From DATACQ01 sp036555515 (GTDB lineage: Bacteria > Desulfobacterota > Binatia > UBA9968), in the NCBI GenBank assembly GCA_036555515.1, contig DATBLC010000150.1:57228-121227 (forward strand): 64,000 nucleotides of DNA, read 5' to 3'. Of this stretch, positions 1 to 8,609 are shown piece after piece. Within the stretch, counting starts at the first letter, position 1, and each line of letters opens with the position of its first letter. Under the pieces are notes generated by a model. That model was given only the letters and a program-made list of their open reading frames with translations. It searched no databases and was not told the DNA's origin. The position numbers were made by a program, and so were the translations under genes.

Positions 1-153
1 CGTCGTCCCATGTCTTTTTAGCGCCGCGGCTCCGGCCAGATGCCTGTGCCATTCGACGTTTACGCCGGCCGCTTTGATGATTTTCAGCGTTGGCTTCATC
101 ACTTCGGGGCCGATGCCGTCGCCGGGTATCAATGTAATTTTGTGTCGCAACAT
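1..153 (-). CDS. Isocitrate/isopropylmalate dehydrogenase family protein, N-terminal part (runs off the window)
   Basis: The reverse strand from an ATG at 153 encodes 51 residues before the window ends. Residues 5-18 read KITLIPGDGIGPEV, the opening strand and glycine loop of the isocitrate / 3-isopropylmalate / tartrate dehydrogenase family, which oxidises and decarboxylates 2-hydroxy acids with NAD(P) in the cytoplasm. A purine-rich AAAGGCAGG stretch precedes the start on the coding strand. Only about the first 15% of a usual 340-residue protein is visible, so the substrate (isocitrate, isopropylmalate, tartrate or other) cannot be decided. It is divergent from the MFS pair that starts at 370, so both may share the 216-bp gap. 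Confidence 0.85.
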   Translation of the reverse strand, partial: MLRHKITLIPGDGIGPEVMKPTLKIIKAAGVNVEWHRHLAGAAALKRHGTT

Positions 154-324
154 GCCTGCCTTTCGTTTCGCATTCACGTTAAGAAACTCTTATACACCAA
201 CGAGAAACAAAGATCAGCGTTCGAGTCTCGCCTTTGCATTGACATGGCGCGGGGCTGTCGGATAGTTTGAGCGAAATCATCGCGCCCGGCCAACGACTTC
301 CGGTTTTAATGCCCGTCCGGCCAG

Positions 325-344
325 TCCTGAGCGCAGTCGAAGGG
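325..344. repeat. REP-like short element, copy a
   Basis: TCCTGAGCGCAGTCGAAGGG, the complement of a CCCTTCGA...CTCAGGA motif. Related copies are at 12949-12966 and 61097-61115. All are intergenic. This copy lies just upstream of the first MFS gene. Family membership is judged by eye from three copies. Confidence 0.45.
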
Positions 345-369
345 CCCGCGTCTTTTTTTTACCGGATTA

Positions 370-1668
370 ATGGTCGAAAAATTTACAACGCAACTCAATG
401 GTCTGTTCTACGGCTGGTGGATGATCCTCGTCGGCTGCGGCATCCGCATGCTCGGCGGCGGATTCCATCTTTATGGATTCACCGTCTTCTTCCTACCCAT
501 CACCCAGGAACTGGGGCTCAGTCGCGCGGCAACCTCGCTGGTCTTTTCCTTAGCCCGCGCCGAAGGCGCTATCGAAGGTCCGCTGGCCGGCTATCTGATC
601 GACCGCCTTGGGCCGCGTCCGATGATCCTCGCCGGGGTGGTCCTGTCCGGCATCGGTTATATGATGCTCGCGACCGTTGAAAGCTATTACGGCTTTCTCG
701 TCGTTTATCTCGGCGTCATCTCGCTGTCCTTTTCCGCCGGCTTCATGCACTCGCCGATGGTTCTGGCCAACACCTGGTTCATCCGTCGGCGCGCCCTCGC
801 TATGACGCTGGTCAGCTCCGCCATCGGCATCGGCGGCACGCTGATTACGCCGCTGCTCGCCTTCGCCGTTTATAGCTGGGGTTGGCGTTGGGGCGCATTT
901 TTGTCCGGCCTCGGCTTGATCTTGATCGGCGTTCCCGTCGCGCTGTTCGTGAAGCGCTCCCCCGAAAGCCTCGGCCTGCTTCCCGACGGCGGACCGGTCG
1001 CCGACGCAGAACACACCGCGCATGCGCGCGAATCTGGCTCCCATGGAGCCGGCATGCACGGCAATGAAGCAAACTATACGCTGAAGGAGGCCATGCGAAC
1101 CTTAGCCTTCTGGATGATCATACTCGCCACTACCACGCGTGTCGCGGTATACAATGCGATCACGGTGCATTTTATTCCCATCATGGTCTGGCGTGGTGTT
1201 TCCGAGCAGCGCGCCGCCGCCATGCTCGCGGCCATGGCGCTTATGAGCCTGCCGTCTCATCTGCTTATCGGTTGGATTGCCGACCATGTGAGCAAGCCCA
1301 GGCTCATGGGTTTGTGTATGATCATCGGCGCGGGATCGATTTTTTTTCTCGCTTACGGCGAGGGTGAATGGGCGCTCTGGGTGTTTACCTTGCTCTTTAC
1401 TGTTATCGAATCGATATTCCCAGTGGGCTGGGCGACCGTCGGCGATTTTTTTGGCCGCAAGTCCTTCGCCACGATCCGCGGCACCATGAGCTTTTTCTAC
1501 CTTTGGGGACCGGCTTTAGGACCGGTGATCGCCGGCGCGGTTTATGACCGCTACCAGAGTTATAGTCCATTGATGTCTGGTTTCATCGCGCTATCGTTAG
1601 TTTCCGGCGTACTCTATGCGACGCTGACGAGACCCAAACCACCCCCCTCAGCAGGACTCATTTGTTAA
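370..1668 (+). CDS. MFS transporter (oxalate/formate or monocarboxylate-type), first of a tandem pair
   Basis: A 432-residue polytopic inner-membrane protein with about 12 hydrophobic segments in two halves, separated by a His-rich cytoplasmic loop around residues 207-245. The first half has the MFS loop 2-3 signature in degenerate form (GYLIDRLGPRP, about residues 75-85) and a TWFIRRRALAM stretch in the loop before TM5. The N-terminal FYGWWM motif followed by a GGG-rich TM1 is common in the OFA/monocarboxylate branch of MFS. Known members move small organic anions with protons or by exchange; the substrate here is not visible. It overlaps the next, paralogous gene by 7 bp, so the two are translationally coupled. 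Confidence 0.88.
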   Translation: MVEKFTTQLNGLFYGWWMILVGCGIRMLGGGFHLYGFTVFFLPITQELGLSRAATSLVFSLARAEGAIEGPLAGYLIDRLGPRPMILAGVVLSGIGYMMLATVESYYGFLVVYLGVISLSFSAGFMHSPMVLANTWFIRRRALAMTLVSSAIGIGGTLITPLLAFAVYSWGWRWGAFLSGLGLILIGVPVALFVKRSPESLGLLPDGGPVADAEHTAHARESGSHGAGMHGNEANYTLKEAMRTLAFWMIILATTTRVAVYNAITVHFIPIMVWRGVSEQRAAAMLAAMALMSLPSHLLIGWIADHVSKPRLMGLCMIIGAGSIFFLAYGEGEWALWVFTLLFTVIESIFPVGWATVGDFFGRKSFATIRGTMSFFYLWGPALGPVIAGAVYDRYQSYSPLMSGFIALSLVSGVLYATLTRPKPPPSAGLIC

Positions 1669-2942
1669 ATAAACTCACAGGTCTCTTTTACGGCTGGCGC
1701 ATGATCGGTGTCAGTTGCACCATCCGGCTCCTTGGCGGCGGCCTTCACGCCTACGGCTTTACTATCTTTTTTCTGCCTGTGACCCAAGAATTGGGGCTCA
1801 CGCGCGCGGCGACCTCTCTGGTATTTTCTCTGGCTCGAGCCGAGGGCGCCATTCAAGGACCGTTGGCCGGATATTGCATCGATCGCTTCGGTCCGCGCCC
1901 GGTTATGGCCCTCGCCGCACTGCTCGCCGGGATCGGCTACATGCTGTTCGCCGGCGTGAACAGCTACCTGGCCTTTTTGATCGTCTATATGGGCGTCATC
2001 TCGCTCTCGTATCAGGCGGGATTCATGGACGCTACTATGGCGGTGGCGAACAACTGGTTCATCCGCAAACGCGCCCTGGCGATGTCCATCACGAGCGGCT
2101 CTATTGCTTTGGGTGGCACCCTGTTTACCCCGTTGCTCGCTTACGCCGTCCATACTTCGGGTTGGCGCACCGCATCCTTCGCTGCGGGCGTGGCCTTTCT
2201 GGTCATGGGGGTCCCCCTCGCTCTGACCATTCGCCGTTCGCCGGAGAGCATGGGACTCTTGCCGGACGGGGAACCATTGCTCGAAACCGGCGCCAAGCAA
2301 AGTGCGATGGCCGAAGCGCGCGAGTTCTCACTGCGCGCGGCCCTGCGCACCTATCAGTTCTGGCTAATTGCAATGGCGACGTCCTTGCGCGTGGTTTGTG
2401 CCAGCGCCATTTTGGTTCACTTTGTGCCGATTCTCGTGTGGCGTGGGTTGACGGAACAGCGAGCGGCAGTCTTTCTGGCTTTCGTCGCTCTTCTCGGCAT
2501 GCCCATCCACCTGCTCATCGGCTGGCTGGGTGATAGAATTTTCAAGCCCCGGCTGATGGCGGTTTGCATGGCCATCGGGAGCCTGTCCCTATTGCTGATT
2601 TTCCGCGGCGACACGGACTGGCAACTATGGCCTGCGTTGGCGCTCTTTACGATATTCGAAGGCCTGTTTCCCGTCACCTGGGCCACCGTAAGCGATTTTT
2701 ACGGCCGCCGAAACTTCGCCAAGATCCGCGGCAGCATGAGCTTCTTGTACATGTGGGGCAGCGTTGCCGGCCCGGTCACTGCCGGCGCGATCTATGACCG
2801 CACACAAAGCTACGACGCGCTTCTCTGGAGCTTGATCGCGGTGTGCGGTTTGACCACGATCTGCTATGCGGTTCTCAGACCGCCAAAGCCGCCGCCCGAG
2901 GCCGGAACAGTTCAAGGTTCCGGGTTCAAAGTTCAAGTTTAG
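1662..2942 (+). CDS. MFS transporter, second of a tandem pair
   Basis: A 426-residue paralogue of the upstream transporter that is similar along its whole length (for example FYGWRM, GPLAGYCIDRFGPRP, NNWFIRKRALAM), so a tandem duplication is likely. It begins at a TTG inside the end of the upstream gene, with AGGA a few bases before; no ATG fits the alignment better. The central loop is shorter than in its partner. The last ten or so residues (after PKPPPEAG) have no counterpart in the partner. They are encoded by a GTTCAA heptamer repeat at 2910-2937, which appears to have replaced or extended the original 3' end. Confidence 0.87.
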   Translation: MLNKLTGLFYGWRMIGVSCTIRLLGGGLHAYGFTIFFLPVTQELGLTRAATSLVFSLARAEGAIQGPLAGYCIDRFGPRPVMALAALLAGIGYMLFAGVNSYLAFLIVYMGVISLSYQAGFMDATMAVANNWFIRKRALAMSITSGSIALGGTLFTPLLAYAVHTSGWRTASFAAGVAFLVMGVPLALTIRRSPESMGLLPDGEPLLETGAKQSAMAEAREFSLRAALRTYQFWLIAMATSLRVVCASAILVHFVPILVWRGLTEQRAAVFLAFVALLGMPIHLLIGWLGDRIFKPRLMAVCMAIGSLSLLLIFRGDTDWQLWPALALFTIFEGLFPVTWATVSDFYGRRNFAKIRGSMSFLYMWGSVAGPVTAGAIYDRTQSYDALLWSLIAVCGLTTICYAVLRPPKPPPEAGTVQGSGFKVQV

Positions 2943-2980
2943 GATCATGAATCAGAAACATTGAACGTTAAACATTGAAC
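2910..2980. repeat. Inverted repeat of GTTCAA/TTGAAC heptamers
   Basis: Left arm: four 7-bp units (GTTCAAG, GTTCCGG, GTTCAAA, GTTCAAG) at 2910-2937. Right arm: ATTGAAC, GTTAAAC, ATTGAAC at 2960-2980, complementary in sense. The left arm lies inside the 3' end of the MFS gene and the right arm ends 9 bp before the stop codon of the convergent permease gene. It could fold as an imperfect hairpin and act as a bidirectional terminator; that role is inference. Confidence 0.7.
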
Positions 2981-2989
2981 GAAAATTTT

Positions 2990-5572
2990 TCACTCGTATC
3001 CGATGGCGCCAACGATGGGCGTGGCCGCGGCCTGCTTGGCAGGACCGTAGCCGGCGGCGAGGCAGAGCAGCACCGCTGCGATCAGCGCGTACAGGGCTAC
3101 CTCGTAGGGATAAAAAAACTGAAACGTCCAGCCGGTGAGCACCTTTGTGTTGTAGACCACGTGGTGATACGCCATGATCGTGCCGGCAAACAACCCGAGC
3201 AGGCCGCCCAGGAGCCCCATCGTGGCCGCTTCTAGAAGAACGATGCGCCGGATTTGCGTCTGGGTCGCGCCGATGGCGCGCAGTACGCCTATCTCCCGCG
3301 TCCGGTCCAACACTGACGCAAGCAGCGTGTTGATGACACTGAAGATGGCCACCACGATGGCGACGATTTCGACGGCGTAGTTGACGACAAACGACTGTTC
3401 CATGATTTTGACGACGGCGTCGCGCAATTCCCGGTGCGTGCTCACAAACAGTTGGTATTTATCTCCATAGGCCGCTTTGATCTCGGCTATCACCGCTTGC
3501 ATGTCCGCACCCGGCTCCAACCAAAGGTCAAAGGCGTCCACGAGGTCATCCCGCCAATATTTTTTATAGAGCGCGCGGTCCATGAGTACGCTGCCGATGT
3601 CCGACGAATAGTCGACATAGATGCCCAGCACCTTGAAGCGTACCGGACCGGATGGCGTGGCAAGTTCGATGATGTCATGGGTGCCTTTGCCGAACCTGCG
3701 TTGAAAACTTTCGCTGATGATCGCTCCCTGGCCTCCGGACATTTCCCGCAAGGCTTTAGTTCCGTCGCCCTCGGCCATGGGAAGAGTGCGTACGCTTGCC
3801 GAGTCCACTGCGGAAAACGATTCCACGATAATCAGCTTCCCTTGATAATTCGCGCGAACGAGGCGATAGAGATCGACGATTTTTACGCCGGGCAGAGCTG
3901 TTAGCCCCGGCAAAACATCTTCGCGAAGCGACACGTTTCGCGGCCCGGCGGTTCTCGCCCCGGAGCTTACAATGATATCCGCGGTGACCATTTGATCGAC
4001 CCACGCCAGCAGGGATCCGCGCACGCTGTTAATGAAAGCGGCGATGGTAAAAATCGCCGCCAGACTGATGATCATGGTGGCGACGGTGATGCCAGCGCGC
4101 AACGGATTTCTCCTCAGGCTATCCGACGCCAGTCTGGTTTCGGCCCAGGACAATCCGGGAACGCCGGCTGGGCAACGCCATAACCGACTGACCGAGAAAC
4201 TGATGATCAGCGGAGTAAAAGAGGCAAGCCCGAGCAAAAACACCAGCATGCCGACAACGCCAAAACTGAACTGCTGAATCGCCCCATGAACTAACGGTGC
4301 GAGGAAAACCAGCGCCGGCGCAACCACGAGACATAAGAAGCCGAGCCGAGTCGCCCAGGATTTGCCGGCATGAAAGACCGGCCGCCACGCGGCTTGGCGG
4401 GCGTTTTCCAGCGGGCTGATGCTTATAGCTTCCACGGCCGGATGCAAAGCCGCTAACAGTGCGACACTGACGGCACTAACCAACGCCAACGCCAGTTCAT
4501 TCACTGACAGGCTGCTTCCAGCAAGAGCGATGGACGAAAACAAATTGCGCACCGTTTCGCCCACGGCGAGCAGCGCGGCTTGCGCCAAAGCCCAACCCAG
4601 CAAACAACCCATTGCGGCCCCGACAAGCGCAAGGATTAGCGCTTCGCTCACGATGAGACGGAGCAGCTCTCCGCGGCGCATGCCCAAGCAACGGAGCGTA
4701 CCGATCTCACGCTTGCGCTGCACGACCGAAACCGCCACCGTATTGTAGATAAGAAAAAAACCCACGAACAACGCGATCAAGCTCACAAAGAAAAGCCCAA
4801 CGCGAAAGGACGACAGTAGCGACTCGATCTGCTCGCCGCGCTTTTTTGGCCGCTCCACCTCCGCCATACCCTTGAGGCGTTGGCGCAGGCGGTCTTGCAC
4901 GGCTTCAATCTTGCTACCCTTCTCCACCGTCAGATCGACGATATCGAGTTTTCCCTCCTTGCCGAAGGCTCGCTGCGCGACCGGCAGGTCCATCAGGGCG
5001 AAATTGCCCCCGAAGACTCTTGCCGTTCCTTGTTCTTTGAGCAGCGCGGCCACGGTGTAACTTTGTTTTCCGGCGCTGGTGCTAAGTGTAATGCGCGCCC
5101 CGATCCGAAGACCGAACCGGCGCGCGAACGACTCGGTCAACGCGATCGAATCCGGCCGGGCGATAAAGTCCAGCGCCTGATCAAAGGCGAATCCGGAGTC
5201 GGCGAACTGATGATCGCGCACCGTGGAATCCGTCAGTAGATCCGCACCAAGAACGTAGAGCCGCTCCCGCTCCGCCCCGCTCACTGGCAAAAAGCCCTCC
5301 ACTGCCGCAGCGGCATCCTGGACGCCTTCGGTGTCTCGTATCGTTGGGTAAATCGACTCGGGAATTCCACTTTCAGCGTTGGACACCTGCAAAACAGCTT
5401 TTCCCGCGATCTGCTCGATGGTCGACTGAAATGAAGTGCTAAGCGAGCGGTTGACGAGTGCGATGGCAACGATCACCGCGACACCGAGGGCCATGCCCAA
5501 AAAAGTCAGCAGGGTTCTCAGGCGGTGGCGCCGAACATGACGCCAAGAGATTGTGCGGAGGAGCGTGAACAT
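2990..5572 (-). CDS. ABC transporter permease with two FtsX domains
   Basis: An 860-residue inner-membrane protein. An N-terminal TM (about residues 20-42) is followed by a large extracytoplasmic domain, then a first FtsX block (about 255-375) with the VVQRKREIGTLRCLGMRR loop. A second TM and periplasmic domain (about 490-720) and a C-terminal FtsX block (about 730-855) with DRTREIGVLRAIGA follow. Two FtsX units in one chain is the arrangement of large lipid/lipoprotein or peptide exporters of the LolC/MacB superfamily. It starts at an ATG that shares one base with the stop of the ATPase gene (TAATG), so the two are coupled and surely form one transporter. The cargo is unknown. Confidence 0.9.
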   Translation of the reverse strand: MFTLLRTISWRHVRRHRLRTLLTFLGMALGVAVIVAIALVNRSLSTSFQSTIEQIAGKAVLQVSNAESGIPESIYPTIRDTEGVQDAAAAVEGFLPVSGAERERLYVLGADLLTDSTVRDHQFADSGFAFDQALDFIARPDSIALTESFARRFGLRIGARITLSTSAGKQSYTVAALLKEQGTARVFGGNFALMDLPVAQRAFGKEGKLDIVDLTVEKGSKIEAVQDRLRQRLKGMAEVERPKKRGEQIESLLSSFRVGLFFVSLIALFVGFFLIYNTVAVSVVQRKREIGTLRCLGMRRGELLRLIVSEALILALVGAAMGCLLGWALAQAALLAVGETVRNLFSSIALAGSSLSVNELALALVSAVSVALLAALHPAVEAISISPLENARQAAWRPVFHAGKSWATRLGFLCLVVAPALVFLAPLVHGAIQQFSFGVVGMLVFLLGLASFTPLIISFSVSRLWRCPAGVPGLSWAETRLASDSLRRNPLRAGITVATMIISLAAIFTIAAFINSVRGSLLAWVDQMVTADIIVSSGARTAGPRNVSLREDVLPGLTALPGVKIVDLYRLVRANYQGKLIIVESFSAVDSASVRTLPMAEGDGTKALREMSGGQGAIISESFQRRFGKGTHDIIELATPSGPVRFKVLGIYVDYSSDIGSVLMDRALYKKYWRDDLVDAFDLWLEPGADMQAVIAEIKAAYGDKYQLFVSTHRELRDAVVKIMEQSFVVNYAVEIVAIVVAIFSVINTLLASVLDRTREIGVLRAIGATQTQIRRIVLLEAATMGLLGGLLGLFAGTIMAYHHVVYNTKVLTGWTFQFFYPYEVALYALIAAVLLCLAAGYGPAKQAAATPIVGAIGYE

Positions 5573-6249
5573 TACGCCGTTTCCTTCTCCACTCTTCCGT
5601 CACGGAGATAGATCCTGCGGTGGCCGTAGCTCGCCGCCTCATCGCTATGGGTGACCATGACGACGGTACAACCGTCTTCTTCGTTAAGCCGGCGTAGGAG
5701 CGACAAGATCGCCTCCCCCGTTTTGGAATCCAGATTGCCCGTCGGCTCGTCGGCCAAGAGAATCGGCGGATCAAAAGCCAGCGCCCGGGCAATGGCAACG
5801 CGCTGGACCTCTCCGCCCGACATTTCTTCGGGGAGATGATACTCGCGTTTCTCCAGCCCAACTTTGGCGAGAAGCCGGCGCGCGCGCCCCTCCGCATGCG
5901 CCTTCGAGCGACCGTCGAGGACCAGGGGGAGCGCGGTGTTCTCAAGCGCCGTCAATGTCGGCAGCAGATTGAAAAACTGGAACACAAATCCCACTCGCTT
6001 GCGCCGGAAAAGAGTGATTTCATCGTCGGCCATCTGCGCCATCAGCCGCCCGTCCACTAATAGCTCGCCACCGCTGGGACGGTCCAAGCCGCCGATCAGA
6101 TGCAGCAACGTGCTCTTTCCGGAACCGCTCGGCCCCATAACGGCGGCGAAGGCGGCTCGAGGAATTTCCAGAGAAATACCCCCCAGAGCAATGATCTCGG
6201 CTTCGCCCTGACGGTAGACTTTACGAACGTCGGTACAGCGGATCATCAA
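5572..6249 (-). CDS. ABC transporter ATP-binding protein, LolD/MacB-type
   Basis: A 225-residue ATPase with a complete nucleotide-binding set: Walker A GPSGSGKST (about residues 39-47), a Q-loop in FQFFNLLPTLTA, signature MSGGEVQRVAIARAL, Walker B ILLADEPTGNLD, and the H-switch in VMVTHSDEA. The LLPTLTALEN and MSGGEVQR wording is typical of the LolD / lipoprotein-release branch. Acts in the cytoplasm to power the FtsX-type permease encoded directly downstream (one-base overlap). No periplasmic adaptor gene is adjacent. Confidence 0.93.
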   Translation of the reverse strand: MMIRCTDVRKVYRQGEAEIIALGGISLEIPRAAFAAVMGPSGSGKSTLLHLIGGLDRPSGGELLVDGRLMAQMADDEITLFRRKRVGFVFQFFNLLPTLTALENTALPLVLDGRSKAHAEGRARRLLAKVGLEKREYHLPEEMSGGEVQRVAIARALAFDPPILLADEPTGNLDSKTGEAILSLLRRLNEEDGCTVVMVTHSDEAASYGHRRIYLRDGRVEKETA

Positions 6250-6255
6250 ACAACG

Positions 6256-6627
6256 TCAGCAGACGAGATAGATAGAAGGGATTTCCAGCTGGGGCGTTGG
6301 GCCGCCGTATCGTTGCGCGTTCTCGAGCTCAGCTAAATTCCGTTCGACGCTGCCCATGAGGGCTTCAACGTTTATTCCCAAATACACCGGCTGATAAGTC
6401 GCGAGTTTTTCCAGACCGGTGCGCCATAGTTTCACCGCGCCCGCCGGCACCCGTTGCTGCAACTTGAAATAGCCCGCCGCTATTTGGATGATGCCCTGGA
6501 AAAACTGGCGCTCTTCCCCATGCTCTTCTAGCCAGAGCTCTTCGAGGGTCTCGTGACACTCGAAAAATAATTGCTGGTTGAATTCTTCAATCCCCTTAAA
6601 AAAACGTGGGTCGTTTTCGTAACTCAT
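6256..6627 (-). CDS. DUF309 domain protein
   Basis: A 123-residue protein that is entirely a DUF309 helical domain. The signature is GIEEFNQQLFFECHETLEELW near the N-terminus, then FFQGIIQIAAGYFKLQ and a C-terminal helical hairpin. The conserved FxxCHxxLExLW and QGxIQxAxGxxK patterns are present. The function of the family is unknown. The ATG at 6627 is preferred because the family starts just before the FNxxxFFExHE motif; a longer reading frame upstream runs into intergenic repeat sequence. It lies 6 bp before the ABC ATPase gene and may be co-transcribed with it. Confidence 0.85.
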   Translation of the reverse strand: MSYENDPRFFKGIEEFNQQLFFECHETLEELWLEEHGEERQFFQGIIQIAAGYFKLQQRVPAGAVKLWRTGLEKLATYQPVYLGINVEALMGSVERNLAELENAQRYGGPTPQLEIPSIYLVC

Positions 6628-6792
6628 AATTCTAAGAATGCGCAGCTTGCGCAAATTTCCTACTGCTCCGTTCCCAAATTGACGGAGTGACATGTGTCGT
6701 GAGCTTACGCTCGCCTGCAGAGCATGAAAAAAGAGAACCATCCCTCCCACGCCAACGCCAATGGCCGACGCCATTTTGGCCATCAGCAGCCT

Positions 6793-6889
6793 CCGTCATG
6801 CCGGCATGGATTGCCCGCATCAGGCGCCCAGGATGCGTCCGGACGCATCCATGTCAACCTGGGTCCCGGCAGTCCATGCCGGGACGACG
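6793..6889. repeat. Palindromic intergenic element
   Basis: The 457-bp gap 6628-7084 holds no gene. It carries an element centred on a perfect 20-bp palindrome at 6831-6850 (GGATGCGTCC and its complement). The outer arms, CGTCATGCCGGCATGGATTG at about 6794-6813 and the complement of CGGCATGGACTGCCGGGACC at about 6862-6881, form an imperfect inverted repeat. It resembles the widely scattered GTCATGCCGGCATG-type repeats of proteobacterial genomes. The rest of the gap (6890-7084) is AT-richer and probably contains the promoter of the methyltransferase gene. Confidence 0.6.
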
Positions 6890-7084
6890 AGCTCGTATAA
6901 TGATTAGGTAACTCACACAAATCGGATGGCAATAGTCCTCCACCCAACCAAATTTTCAAAGGAAACACGAAGGGATCGAATAATTTTCCCAAACTTCGCG
7001 CTCTTCGTGACCTTCGTGGTGAAATGTCTGTTCCTTCCAGGTTGCGCTTTGCCGCATTGCGCGCTTTGTGATTAATTCTTGTTG

Positions 7085-8377
7085 ATGGCTGAGAGTAACG
7101 CGAAAAACGCATTCACGCTAGAGATCGACTCGCTTTCGCACGGCCCATACGGCATCGGCCGCCGCGACGGCCATGTGATCATGGTCGCCGGCGCTGTCCC
7201 CGGCGATCGAGTGACCGCCCGCGTCATTGAATCGAAAGGCAGCTATGCCATCGCCGAGCTGATCAATATCATTAAGCCTTCGGCACAAAGGCGCCGCCCC
7301 CCCTGCCCCTACGTGGGCTCCTGCGGCGGTTGCCCATGGCAGCAGCTCGGCTACGACGCGCAGCTTGCGGCCAAACAACGAAGCCTCGAAGACGCTCTGC
7401 GGCGCATCGGCAAACTGCAGGATTTCGACATTCTCCCTATCGTCGCCGCGCCGCGCGAATTTCACTACCGGCGGCGCATTCGCCTGCGCTGCAACGACCG
7501 CGGGCAGGTCGGATTTTACCGCTCATTTTCCCACGATCTTGTCGAGATCGCCCGCTGCGAGATCGCCTCGGAACAGGTCAACATCGCGTTGGCGCATGTC
7601 CGCCGTTGGCTCAAAGAAACGGCGACAAGCATCGCGGAAGTAGAGATCGTCGCTGGTGATGGAGAAAACGAGCTTGTTCTCGTCGCCATAGCAGCCGGCC
7701 CGTTGACTCCTTCGGACCGCGCGGCGATCAGTAAATTATTGGACGGGGGCGCGGGAATGAGCGGTCTCATTGTCACAGGTTTTGGACGTCGTCAGGTCTG
7801 GGGCGATACCCGTATCAGCGTCGCCACCGAACCCGACCTGCGCCTCGTCCTCGAGGCCGACGTTTTCAGCCAGGTCAATCCGGAAGGCAACCGCACGATC
7901 TTGCGTCATCTTCTGCACGCCGGTGCATTCGCTAAAAGCGACCGCTTGCTCGAACTTTACTGCGGCGCCGGAAACTTCACGTTGTCCATCGCCAGGTGCG
8001 CTGGCGAAGTCGTCGCCGTCGAAGGCCGCCGCCATGCTATCGAGAGCGGCAAGCTTAATGCCCAGCGCAATGGCATCGAAAATATCCGTTGGCGCGCCGC
8101 ACCCGTGCCCGCCGAGTTGGCGCAACTGGCGTGGCGCGGAAAACGGTTCAACAAAATCGTTCTCGACCCGCCGCGCGCCGGCGCCAAAGGCATCGACCGC
8201 GATCTGGCTGCGCTCAATGCCGAGACGATTTTCTATATCTCCTGCGACCCGGCGACGATGGCGCGCGATCTCGCCGCCCTGGCCAAGCACGGCTACAAAT
8301 TGGCGACGGTTCAACCCATCGATCTGTTTCCGCAAACCTTTCACGTGGAAGCATTGGCAGTGGCCAAACGCCAATAG
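7085..8377 (+). CDS. rlmD: TrmA/RumA-family rRNA (uracil-C5)-methyltransferase with Fe-S cluster
   Basis: A 430-residue cytoplasmic SAM-dependent enzyme. It has an N-terminal TRAM RNA-binding domain (about residues 5-60) and a [4Fe-4S] cysteine set C74, C80, C83 (CPYVGSCGGCPWQQ) with a fourth in ARCEIAS near 158. The SAM loop is LLELYCGAGNFTLSIA (about 295-310), the catalytic-site motif LDPPRAGAKG, and ISCDPATMARDLA supplies the nucleophile Cys. This layout matches RlmD, which makes m5U1939 in 23S rRNA; RlmC/TrmA-type activity on another uridine cannot be excluded. ATG 7085 is chosen over two upstream in-frame TTGs. It stands alone on its strand. Confidence 0.9.
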   Translation: MAESNAKNAFTLEIDSLSHGPYGIGRRDGHVIMVAGAVPGDRVTARVIESKGSYAIAELINIIKPSAQRRRPPCPYVGSCGGCPWQQLGYDAQLAAKQRSLEDALRRIGKLQDFDILPIVAAPREFHYRRRIRLRCNDRGQVGFYRSFSHDLVEIARCEIASEQVNIALAHVRRWLKETATSIAEVEIVAGDGENELVLVAIAAGPLTPSDRAAISKLLDGGAGMSGLIVTGFGRRQVWGDTRISVATEPDLRLVLEADVFSQVNPEGNRTILRHLLHAGAFAKSDRLLELYCGAGNFTLSIARCAGEVVAVEGRRHAIESGKLNAQRNGIENIRWRAAPVPAELAQLAWRGKRFNKIVLDPPRAGAKGIDRDLAALNAETIFYISCDPATMARDLAALAKHGYKLATVQPIDLFPQTFHVEALAVAKRQ

Positions 8378-8457
8378 TCCATTTGCCGCGCCGTTGCGCC
8401 AAATGGTGCCAGCAAATTACTCAGGGGCGGGCCGTGGAGCCGCACAATGCGTGCGCG

Positions 8458-8539
8458 GTTCAAAGGTTCAAAGTATTCGGATCTTCGATGCGGCGCATGA
8501 AGACAATATAACTTTGAACGTTGAACTTGAAATTGAACC
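8458..8539. repeat. Inverted repeat of GGTTCAAA/TTGAAC units
   Basis: Left arm: two 8-bp units GGTTCAAA (8458-8473). Right arm: TTGAACG, TTGAACT and TTGAACC (8514-8539) in opposite sense. The loop is about 40 bp. It sits between the methyltransferase gene and the M24-fold gene. Same architecture as 2910-2980. Confidence 0.65.
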
Positions 8540-8609
8540 TAAAGCCTCCATTGTCGCAGCGTGCCAACTGTGATTTACTTCGGTGAAACTTTCTTGGGGC
8601 GGTGATTCC

